The notes under the pieces are model-generated. The model had not been told where the DNA came from. It saw only the letters and a list, made by a program, of their open reading frames with translations, and did no database searches. From an uncultured Eubacteriales bacterium (GTDB lineage Bacteria; Bacillota; Clostridia; Peptostreptococcales; Anaerovoracaceae): DNA of 35,180 nucleotides. Each line of letters starts with the position of its first letter. Positions within the stretch are counted from its first letter, which is position 1. The translations under genes were made by a program, and so were the position numbers. Shown here one piece after another: positions 8,711 to 16,105 of the stretch. The stretch spans positions 1 to 35,180 of the forward strand of contig URWB01000005.1 of NCBI GenBank assembly GCA_900551415.1, written 5' to 3'.

Positions 8711-8715
8711 GGCGA

Positions 8716-11700
8716 ATGGTTTACAGAATTTATGTAGAGAAAAAAAGCGGCCTTGACCATGAGGCACAGAATTTGAAAAGCGATCTTTTGCAGCTGCTCG
8801 GCATCGGCGGCGTGCAAAACGTGCGCGTGCTGAACCGCTACGACGCGGAGGGCATCGATCGGAAGCTCTTTGATTACGCGGTTCATACGGTGTTTTCAGA
8901 GCCGCAGCTGGACGTGACCGGAGAAAGCCTGCCGGAGGCGGAGCTCTTGTTCGCAGTGGAGTATCTGCCGGGTCAGTTTGACCAGCGCGCGGCATCGGCA
9001 GCGGAATGTATCCAGATCATTTCCCGCGGGGAAAGACCGGCGATTCGTACCGCGAAAATCTATGCGCTTGATGGCAGCTTCAGCGAAGAAGAAATCGAAA
9101 AAATCAAAAAATACGTCATCAATCCGGTGGAAGCGCGTGAAGCGGCGCTTTCGCTGCCGGAAACTCTGGCAATGGCGTATGAGGTGCCGCAGTCTGTGGA
9201 AACCGTGGAGGGCTTTACGCATTACAGTGACGCGCAGCTTGCGGATTTCATCGCGGAGAGAGGTCTGGCGATGGATCTTGCGGACAGCCAATGCTGCCGC
9301 GCGTATTTCGCGGAGGAACAGCGTGACCCGACGATTACCGAAATCAAGATGATCGATACCTATTGGTCCGATCACTGCAGACATACGACCTTCAATACAA
9401 TTCTTGATGCGGTGCAGTTTGCCGATGAGACGCTGCAGGCAGCTTATCAGCGCTATTTGGACGCAAGAACGTTCGTCGAGCGGAAGAAACCGGTCACGTT
9501 GATGGATATCGGCACCATCGCGGCGAAGGTCCTCAAAAAACAGGGGAAGCTGGACGGGCTGGATGAGTCCGAGGAGATCAATGCCTGTACGGTCAAGATC
9601 AAGGTCGAGACCGAGGGCAGGGAAGAGGATTGGCTGCTGCTGTTTAAGAATGAAACACACAATCACCCGACGGAAATCGAACCGTTCGGCGGCGCGGCAA
9701 CCTGTGTGGGCGGCGCGATCCGCGATCCGCTCTCAGGCAGAAGCTATGTTTACGGCGCGATGCGTGTGACCGGAGCCGGAAATCCGCTGGCACCGATCGC
9801 GGACACGCTGCCGGGTAAGCTGCCGCAGCGGAAGCTGGTGACGACAGCGGCGGCAGGATACAGCTCTTATGGCAATCAAATCGGTCTGGCGACCGGACAG
9901 GTGGACGAAATCTATCATCCGGGCTATGTTGCCAAGCGTATGGAAATCGGCGCGGTCATCGCGGCGGCTCCGGCGGAGAACGTGGTGCGGGAGGTACCGG
10001 CAGCAGGAGACAAGGTCATCCTGCTCGGCGGCAAGACCGGCAGAGACGGCTGCGGCGGCGCGACCGGATCTTCCAAATCCCATACGACGGCTTCGCTGGA
10101 AAGCTGCGGCGCGGAGGTGCAGAAGGGTAACGCGCCGGAAGAACGCAAGCTGCAGCGCTTGTTCCGTAACCCGCAGGCGTCCAAATTGATCAAACGCTGC
10201 AACGACTTCGGCGCAGGCGGCGTGTCGGTCGCGATCGGAGAATTAGCGGACGGCCTTTTGATCGATCTGAACAAGGTTCCAAAAAAATATGAGGGTCTGG
10301 ACGGCACCGAACTGGCGATCAGCGAATCGCAGGAAAGAATGGCGGTCGTGGTGCGCGCGGAGGATGTAGATCTCTTCACCCGGCTCGCCCACGCCGAGAA
10401 TCTGGAAGCGACGGTAGTTGCGACGGTTACGGAAGAGCCGCGCCTTGTGATGAACTGGAACGGGAAGAAGATTGTGGACATCTCCCGCGCCTTTTTGGAC
10501 TCGAACGGCGCGGAAAAGCATATCACAGTGCAGGCGCCGCGCGCGGATTGGATGGCGGCTTCGCGTGAAGCGGGCACAGCCTGCGGTGCGAACAGCCCTG
10601 CGCCTGCGGCAGAGCCGCAGGCACCGCAGATCGCGGCTTACGCAGCCGATGATTTCGCAGGACGGATGCGCGCGCTGGCAGGGGATCTGAACATCTGCTC
10701 CAGACGCGGACTTTCCGAACGCTTTGATTCGACTATCGGCGCAGGTTCAGTGTTGATGCCGTTCGGCGGTAAATATCAGAGAACGCCGGCGCAGTGTATG
10801 GTCAATAAGATTTCCAGAGAGCATGGCGATACAAAGACCTGCAGCTTGATGTCCTGGGGCTATAACCCGTTCATCACCGAACAGAGCCCGTATCATGGAG
10901 CATACCTCGCGGTGGTGGAATCCGTTTCCAAGCTGGTTGCGACCGGCGCGGCATTCCGCGAGGTATATCTGTCCTTCCAGGAATATTTTGAAAAGCTGGG
11001 CAAAGATTCTGTCAAATGGGGTAAGCCATTTGCCGCACTTTTGGGCGCGCTGGACGCGCAGCTTGCCTTAGGAGTCGCCGCCATCGGTGGTAAGGACTCC
11101 ATGAGCGGCACCTTTGAAGACTTGTCGGTGCCGCCGACCTTAGTGTCCTTTGCGGTGACAACAGATCAGGTGGATCATATCATTTCTTCGGAATTCAAGG
11201 CGGGCGGCAATCCGGTTTATCTTTTGCAGCCGGAGCTGAACGCGGCGGGACTTCCGGACGGCGATTCCCTGCGCAAGCTTTATGATAGGGTTACAGCGCT
11301 GATGCGCGCGGGTCTTGTCAAAGCCTGCCGGACGCCGGGCATGGGCGGCATCGCCGAAAGCGTTTTGAAGATGGCGCTGGGTAACCGCATTGGTTTTACC
11401 TTCGCGGACACGCTTCCAGCGGATTTTGATTTATTCGCGCCTTGCTACGGGGCGTTCCTGCTGGAACTGGACGCTGTCGCGCTGACAGAGCTTCAGGCAT
11501 CTGCCGCGGATGCGGACGAAGCTGCCTGCGATCAAAACTTGCAGACATTGCTGAACGAACTCGAGCACGCAGTCTTGCTCGGCGAAACCACAGAGGACTA
11601 CCTGCTGCAGTTTGGTGAGGAAGCAGTGGATATGGAGGAAACGGAGCAGCTTTACGAGCGTAAATTAGAACCGGTCTATCCTTGCAATCTCAAAACGGAA

Positions 11701-12564
11701 GGAAACGCGCCGACACTGACCGACAGCCCGGCCGAAGAGATTTTCCGGGCGAGCATCCCATGTGCGAAGCCGCGCGTGCTGATTCCGGTATTCCCGGGGA
11801 CCAACTGCGAATATGATACGGCCAAAGCCTTTGCGGCAGCCGGTGCGGAGCCGGAGATTTTCGTGCTCAATAATCTGAGTGCGGATGCGGTCGCGCGGTC
11901 AGTATCGGATTTCGCCGCCAAGGTGCGCGAAAGTCAGATGATCTTCATTCCGGGCGGTTTCTCCGGTGGTGACGAACCGGACGGCTCCGGCAAGCTGATT
12001 ACGGCATTCTTCCGCAATGCGGAGATCAAAGAGGCTGTCACTGCGTTATTGGGCGAACGTGATGGCTTGATGGCCGGTATCTGCAACGGCTTCCAGGCGC
12101 TGATCAAGCTGGGTTTAGTGCCTTACGGCAAGATCATCGATACGGATGAAACCTGTCCGACACTGACCTATAACCGCATCGGACGTCACCAATCCAAGCT
12201 GGTGCAGACGCGCATTGTTTCCAATCGTTCTCCTTGGCTGACAGGCGTACAGCCGGGCGAAGTCTATACGGTTCCAATCTCCCATGGTGAAGGGCGCTTC
12301 ATGGCATCGCAGGAGCTTTTGACAGAGCTGGCGGCGAATGGACAAATCATCACGCAGTACGCGGACTTCGACGGCAACGCGACCATGGAGATTCAATATA
12401 ACCCGAACGGCTCCGATTGGGCGGTCGAGGGTATCATCTCCCCGGACGGCAGAGTTCTCGGCAAGATGGGGCATTCCGAACGTATCGGCAGCGGGCTCTA
12501 TCAGAACGTGCCGGGACGCTTCGACATGCAGATGTTCACATCAGCAGTCAAGTATTTCAAATAA
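8716..12564 (+). CDS. purL: FGAM synthase, single-chain large form (PurL with fused glutaminase)
   Basis: 1282 residues, in the range of large single-chain PurL. It converts FGAR to FGAM with ATP and glutamine. It has an N-terminal PurS-like region, the linker with the SDHCRHTTF motif near residue 217, and the first synthetase half with NETHNHPTEIEPFGGAAT near residue 313. The second half contains GGKDSMSGTF near residue 794. From about residue 1017 there is a complete PurQ-like class I glutaminase with FPGTNCEYD, nucleophile Cys1123 in GICNGFQ, and His1190 in SHGEGRF. So nitrogen transfer from glutamine is intact here, unlike in PurF. An Ala/Pro-rich linker lies at about 616-640. It is the last gene of the operon. 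Confidence 0.96.
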   Translation: MVYRIYVEKKSGLDHEAQNLKSDLLQLLGIGGVQNVRVLNRYDAEGIDRKLFDYAVHTVFSEPQLDVTGESLPEAELLFAVEYLPGQFDQRAASAAECIQIISRGERPAIRTAKIYALDGSFSEEEIEKIKKYVINPVEAREAALSLPETLAMAYEVPQSVETVEGFTHYSDAQLADFIAERGLAMDLADSQCCRAYFAEEQRDPTITEIKMIDTYWSDHCRHTTFNTILDAVQFADETLQAAYQRYLDARTFVERKKPVTLMDIGTIAAKVLKKQGKLDGLDESEEINACTVKIKVETEGREEDWLLLFKNETHNHPTEIEPFGGAATCVGGAIRDPLSGRSYVYGAMRVTGAGNPLAPIADTLPGKLPQRKLVTTAAAGYSSYGNQIGLATGQVDEIYHPGYVAKRMEIGAVIAAAPAENVVREVPAAGDKVILLGGKTGRDGCGGATGSSKSHTTASLESCGAEVQKGNAPEERKLQRLFRNPQASKLIKRCNDFGAGGVSVAIGELADGLLIDLNKVPKKYEGLDGTELAISESQERMAVVVRAEDVDLFTRLAHAENLEATVVATVTEEPRLVMNWNGKKIVDISRAFLDSNGAEKHITVQAPRADWMAASREAGTACGANSPAPAAEPQAPQIAAYAADDFAGRMRALAGDLNICSRRGLSERFDSTIGAGSVLMPFGGKYQRTPAQCMVNKISREHGDTKTCSLMSWGYNPFITEQSPYHGAYLAVVESVSKLVATGAAFREVYLSFQEYFEKLGKDSVKWGKPFAALLGALDAQLALGVAAIGGKDSMSGTFEDLSVPPTLVSFAVTTDQVDHIISSEFKAGGNPVYLLQPELNAAGLPDGDSLRKLYDRVTALMRAGLVKACRTPGMGGIAESVLKMALGNRIGFTFADTLPADFDLFAPCYGAFLLELDAVALTELQASAADADEAACDQNLQTLLNELEHAVLLGETTEDYLLQFGEEAVDMEETEQLYERKLEPVYPCNLKTEGNAPTLTDSPAEEIFRASIPCAKPRVLIPVFPGTNCEYDTAKAFAAAGAEPEIFVLNNLSADAVARSVSDFAAKVRESQMIFIPGGFSGGDEPDGSGKLITAFFRNAEIKEAVTALLGERDGLMAGICNGFQALIKLGLVPYGKIIDTDETCPTLTYNRIGRHQSKLVQTRIVSNRSPWLTGVQPGEVYTVPISHGEGRFMASQELLTELAANGQIITQYADFDGNATMEIQYNPNGSDWAVEGIISPDGRVLGKMGHSERIGSGLYQNVPGRFDMQMFTSAVKYFK

Positions 12565-12571
12565 ACAGGAC

Positions 12572-12620
12572 AAAAGCGTGCATAACGAAATCAAAGATTT
12601 CTATGCGCGCTTTTTTGTTT
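12572..12620 (+). terminator. Rho-independent terminator of the pur operon
   Basis: GCGTGCATA (12576-12584) pairs with TATGCGCGC (12602-12610) with one G-U pair. The inner GAAATC (12587-12592) pairs with GATTTC (12596-12601) around an AAA loop. TTTTTTGTTT follows. It starts seven bases after the purL stop codon. Strong. Confidence 0.92.
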
Positions 12621-12626
12621 ATTATG

Positions 12627-12655
12627 CAGGAAATATCGCGCAGCGATATTTCCTG
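12627..12655 (+). repeat. Intergenic inverted repeat, copy 1
   Basis: CAGGAAATATCGC (12627-12639) and GCGATATTTCCTG (12643-12655) form a perfect 13-bp stem around GCA. The same core, GGAAATATCGC-N3-GCGATRTTTCC, recurs at 30120-30144. Both copies lie close to GCATAA/CGCGCTTTTTT terminator hairpins. No transposase is nearby. Confidence 0.6.
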
Positions 12656-12701
12656 TATAGATAAAAAAATCCTGACGTCGTGCAAAATCAATATGCAGGG
12701 A

Positions 12702-12730
12702 TTGACAGAATATGATGGAAGATGTAAGAT
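12702..12730 (+). promoter_or_regulatory. Sigma-A promoter before the 57-residue gene
   Basis: A perfect -35 TTGACA (12702-12707) and TAAGAT (12725-12730) are separated by 17 bases, about 75 bases before the small ORF. The -10 matches four of six consensus bases. Confidence 0.6.
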
Positions 12731-12805
12731 GAAAATGCATAAAATGTAAGTTCTGGATATCGATCAAGAACGATCAAATGCATACATCAAAAGGAGGGAA
12801 AAGCG

Positions 12806-12979
12806 ATGGAACGGATGATCATTTACGGTCTTGTGCTGCTCAATCTGTGCATCGGGCTGCTGCTGTACTATCACAGACCGCGCCCGTTTGGGCGCGGAAC
12901 CTATGAGGTATGGCTGCCAGACGCCAAGCCAAAGCGCGCAGCGCTGGAACACAAGGCGCACAAGGTGAAGAGCAGATGA
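12806..12979 (+). CDS. Small single-pass membrane protein, unknown function (57 residues)
   Basis: ATG at 12806 with a strong AGGAGG at 12792-12797, eight bases away; stop TGA at 12977-12979. The product has one hydrophobic segment at residues 5-21 (IIYGLVLLNLCIGLLLY). A basic, proline-containing tail follows, with PRPFGRG, VWLPDAKPKRAA and several His and Lys near the end. An N-terminal anchor with a cationic tail, probably cytoplasmic, is inferred. It has its own promoter-like sequence upstream and is followed by a separate promoter for the glycopolymer genes, so it may be an independent unit. I recognise no family. The ribosome site and clean anchor argue that it is real. Confidence 0.6.
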   Translation: MERMIIYGLVLLNLCIGLLLYYHRPRPFGRGTYEVWLPDAKPKRAALEHKAHKVKSR

Positions 12980-13016
12980 AATTGCTTTGCATTTTGGCTT
13001 TTTTGCGGTGAAAACA

Positions 13017-13045
13017 TTTACAAAGGCCTGAGAATATGGTATCTT
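13017..13045 (+). promoter_or_regulatory. Promoter of the glycopolymer cluster
   Basis: TTTACA (13017-13022) and TATCTT (13040-13045) are spaced 17 bases, giving a start near 13052. GGACGGC (13054-13060) and GCCGTCC (13073-13079) then form a 7-bp hairpin at the very 5' end of the predicted transcript, before the ATG at 13112. Confidence 0.55.
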
Positions 13046-13111
13046 AATAAAATGGACGGCGTGCGTACAGCTGCCGTCCGAAATGACGGAGAATACAAAT
13101 AAAAGGGAAAC

Positions 13112-14371
13112 ATGAAGAAGGTTCTGATCTATCTGATGCGCTTCGGACTGCAGATGATTTACGCTGTGCTGAAGCTCTTGCCGACAAAAAAGAATAAGGT
13201 CGTTTTTTTGAGCAGACAGTCCGATACACTGACACCGGATTTTGAAATGGTGCAGCAGGAACTGCGCCGCGAAGATCCACAGATCGAAATTGTTACGATT
13301 TGTCACCGACTCGAAGGCGCGGGAAGCGGCGGACTCAAAGGAATCTTGTCCTTCGCGGGCTCGACCCTGCGGAGTATGTATCATATGGCGACTGCTTCCG
13401 TATGCGTCCTCGATGCCTATTGGCCGGCGGTTTCCCTCTTACATCATAAAAAAACATTGACGGTAATCCAAATGTGGCACGCGCTTGGCAAGATCAAACA
13501 GTCCGGCTATCAAACCTTGGGCAAGGCGTCCGGCCGCGGCGCGGAGATGGCACATCTGATGAAGATGCATGAAAACTATGATTATATCATCGCCGGAGGC
13601 AAGGCATGGAACCCATTCTATGAGAAGTCTTTCAACCAGCCGCAGGACAAGCTCGTCAATTGCGGATTGCCGCGCATCGATCGGCTGCTTGCGGAGCGGG
13701 GAAAAAACCGGAAGCGTTTTTTTGCGGCCTATCCGGAATTGAAAGAGAAAATGATCATCTTGTATGCGCCGACCTTCCGCAAAAACATTGAGCTGCATTG
13801 GGAGTCGTTGGTGCGGGCGGTCGCGGCGCGGAACGCCGAGACCATACGGGAGGATTCGCAGGGCAGAGCTTCGTCAGCAGGCGGCCGGAATGCGGAAGCC
13901 GCGCAGACAAACGCGGCAAATCCGGAGATCGCGCAGAACGAAGAGCCGTTTGTGCTGATTGTCAAGGGGCATCCAAATCAGCCGCTTGTTTCCGATGATC
14001 CGGCTGTTCAAAACTGTCCGGATTTTCGTGCGGTGGATCTGCTGGCGGTCTGCGACTATCTGATTACCGACTACTCGGCGATCGCGTTGGAAGGCGCGGT
14101 ACTCAACTGTCCGACCTATTATTTTGTCTATGATTACGAGGAATATCGCGAAAAGAACGGCATGAACATCGATCTGTTCGAAGTGATGCCGGGCTGTGTG
14201 TTCCGCGACGCGGACGAGTTGGTGCAGCGTCTCGCGCAAGGCAGTTATCCGCAGGAAACGCTGGATGCTTACCGAGCAAGCTATCTGCCAAAAAATCTCG
14301 GCACTTCGACCGCGCAGATCGCGCAGCTGGTTCGCGCGCATCTGGGAGAAACCGGAGGGTCGAAAGCGTAA
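13112..14371 (+). CDS. CDP-glycerol glycerophosphotransferase family protein (TagB/TagF-like)
   Basis: 419 residues. The family moves glycerol phosphate (or ribitol phosphate) from a CDP donor to a wall-polymer precursor on the inner membrane face. Motifs are QMWHALGKIKQSGY (about 123-136), the YAPTFRKN segment (about 214-221), VKGHPNQ near 284 and ITDYSAIALEGAVLNCPTYYF near 315. The conserved His of QMWHALG and the HPN motif are the usual catalytic or binding positions. The N-terminus has an amphipathic, weakly hydrophobic stretch for membrane association. An Ala/Asn/Glu-rich low-complexity stretch (about 234-275) interrupts the domain and is unusual. Start ATG with AAGGGA upstream. First gene of a wall-polymer cluster. 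Which polyol is transferred cannot be told. Confidence 0.88.
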   Translation: MKKVLIYLMRFGLQMIYAVLKLLPTKKNKVVFLSRQSDTLTPDFEMVQQELRREDPQIEIVTICHRLEGAGSGGLKGILSFAGSTLRSMYHMATASVCVLDAYWPAVSLLHHKKTLTVIQMWHALGKIKQSGYQTLGKASGRGAEMAHLMKMHENYDYIIAGGKAWNPFYEKSFNQPQDKLVNCGLPRIDRLLAERGKNRKRFFAAYPELKEKMIILYAPTFRKNIELHWESLVRAVAARNAETIREDSQGRASSAGGRNAEAAQTNAANPEIAQNEEPFVLIVKGHPNQPLVSDDPAVQNCPDFRAVDLLAVCDYLITDYSAIALEGAVLNCPTYYFVYDYEEYREKNGMNIDLFEVMPGCVFRDADELVQRLAQGSYPQETLDAYRASYLPKNLGTSTAQIAQLVRAHLGETGGSKA

Positions 14372-14446
14372 TCGAAAGATCATGCTTTGCATTTAAAAAT
14401 ATTTGAAAGACACTTAACATTTGAAAGAGATATAACAGAGGAAACT

Positions 14447-15505
14447 ATGGATTTTTTTCAATTTACGAGATGGGGCATCAAAAAGACGAAGCTGTTCGTC
14501 CTCTATTGGAGAAGAATCGTCTTCGCGAAGAATCACTTTAAGTGCCCTTGGTACAAAAAAATCAAAGCCAATATCTGCGGCGGTTTTTTAGCTGACCAGT
14601 GGATGCTTTATGACTTTGACCACAATGACAGGCATGAATACCTGTCGGAATTCGACTGGTATCGTTCCCGCTATATCAACGAGCCGTTCGATTTTGTCTG
14701 CAACAACAAGATCGCTTCGGCGGAGATTCTCAAGCAGTATGTCAGAGTGCCGGAAAGCTATATGATTAAGAATCGCGGCTATCTGTCCGGTTTCGCGAGC
14801 GAGGACATGGACTATGAAGACGCACTCACGCTGCTCAAGGAGAAGGGAAGCTATTTTTTCAAGCCTTACGGCAAGGGTAAGGGAACCGGCGTAGTCATTA
14901 TGACATACGACTATGAAAAAGACCTGCCCTGCATAGACTTGAAGCCGCTGCGCAAGGAAGATTTTATCAAATACCTGAAGGACCGCGACAACTGGTTTTT
15001 AAGCGAAGCGATGAAGCAACACCCATATCTGGACAAAATATACGATCAGACGGTCAATACCATTCGCTTTATCACGCTCAAAGATCCGCATACGCACAAA
15101 TTCAAGGTGTTCTTCGCGGTGCAGCGCATCGGCACGAAGGAGACGATTCCGGTGGACAACGGCAGCCGCGGCGGTCTGGTTGCCAATATCGATTTGGAGA
15201 CGGGCGTGCTCAGCGAGGCAAGGTGTCTGCACAACCGCAACGTCTATAAGGTGCATCCGGACTCCGGTGCGCCGATTGAGGGCGTCCAGGTGCCGGATTG
15301 GCAGCAACTCAAGAAGGATATGCTGCAGCTTGCGGATAAGCTGCCGTACATGCATTTTATCGCCTGGGACATTTTGATGACGGAGGAAGGACACTGCATC
15401 ATCGAAGCGAACACCTCGTCCGGCGTCAATATCATCCAGCTCTGGGGCGGACAGCGCAACAAGGAACTGGGCGATTTTTACCGTTATCATAAGGTCATCA
15501 AATAA
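14447..15505 (+). CDS. Sugar-transfer-associated ATP-grasp protein
   Basis: 352 residues from ATG 14447 (AGAGGA upstream); further upstream only a poor TTG at 14387 is in frame. It fits the ATP-grasp family named for association with sugar-transfer genes (Pfam ATPgrasp_ST). Visible are an ATP-binding Lys139 in YFFKPYGKGKGTGVV, NTIRFITLKD, the PVDNGSRGGLVANIDLETG loop, and metal ligands Glu320 and Asn322 in IIEANTSSGVN. All expected catalytic positions are present, so it is probably an active ligase forming a carboxylate-amine or similar bond. The substrate is unknown. Neighbours (glycerophosphotransferase, nucleotidyltransferase, TagGH) suggest modification of a surface glycopolymer or its precursor. 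The N-terminus is basic and aromatic without a clear membrane span. Confidence 0.82.
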   Translation: MDFFQFTRWGIKKTKLFVLYWRRIVFAKNHFKCPWYKKIKANICGGFLADQWMLYDFDHNDRHEYLSEFDWYRSRYINEPFDFVCNNKIASAEILKQYVRVPESYMIKNRGYLSGFASEDMDYEDALTLLKEKGSYFFKPYGKGKGTGVVIMTYDYEKDLPCIDLKPLRKEDFIKYLKDRDNWFLSEAMKQHPYLDKIYDQTVNTIRFITLKDPHTHKFKVFFAVQRIGTKETIPVDNGSRGGLVANIDLETGVLSEARCLHNRNVYKVHPDSGAPIEGVQVPDWQQLKKDMLQLADKLPYMHFIAWDILMTEEGHCIIEANTSSGVNIIQLWGGQRNKELGDFYRYHKVIK

Positions 15506-15514
15506 GAGGAATCC

Positions 15515-16105
15515 ATGAAGTATATCATTATGGCTGACGGGAAGGGCACCCGTTGGAACAATTATCACAATATTCCCAAGCATTTGATTGAAATCGGGGG
15601 CGAAACGCTGCTGGCGCGAACCGTCCGGCTGCTTCGCGAAAATGACGCGCGGGCGGATATTGTGATTACTTCCCATGACCCGCGCTATGAGGTGCCGGGC
15701 GCAAGGCGCTATGAGCCTCGGCACAATCATCTGGAGATTGACCGGTTTACGGAGGAACTCATCGAAAACGATGCGTGTTTCCTCTATGGCGATACCTTTT
15801 ACTCAGAGCAGGTGATTAAAAAAATCGTTCAAACCCCTGCAGAAAAGCTCTTGTTCTTCGGCAATGAACGCTCCATCGTAGCAATCAAGGTCGCGGACGG
15901 CGCGCTGTTTCGGCAGCACGTGGATCGGGTGCGGGAGCTTTTCCTCGCGGGAAAGATAGAAAAATGCATCGGATGGCAGGTATATCAGTCCTTTGAGGGA
16001 CTGCCGTTCGGTGAAAAAACAATTGCCGCCGATTATATTCTGATTCAGGACGGCACAGAGGACTTTAACTCCCCTGAAGACTACAACAGGAGGACAACGA
16101 AATAA
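15515..16105 (+). CDS. NTP-transferase domain protein (nucleotidyltransferase of GT-A fold)
   Basis: 196 residues. The N-terminal MADGKGTRWNNY is the nucleotide-binding loop of NTP transferases (usually LAAGxGTR), followed by PKHLIEIGGETLLARTVRLL. FLYGDTFYS supplies the metal-binding Asp region. The length is short, like MobA or LicC-type enzymes, not like full sugar-nucleotide synthetases. It probably activates a sugar phosphate, polyol phosphate or choline-like phosphate with CTP or another NTP for the polymer made by this cluster. The substrate cannot be read from sequence. It starts 9 bases after the ATP-grasp gene, and its stop directly abuts the next ATG, so the three are one translational unit. 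Confidence 0.78.
   Translation: MKYIIMADGKGTRWNNYHNIPKHLIEIGGETLLARTVRLLRENDARADIVITSHDPRYEVPGARRYEPRHNHLEIDRFTEELIENDACFLYGDTFYSEQVIKKIVQTPAEKLLFFGNERSIVAIKVADGALFRQHVDRVRELFLAGKIEKCIGWQVYQSFEGLPFGEKTIAADYILIQDGTEDFNSPEDYNRRTTK

Noticed and set aside
14382..14446. Upstream start (TTG 14387) for the first ATP-grasp gene
   Set aside because: No ribosome site, and the added residues are not conserved in type; ATG 14447 has AGAGGA in place.
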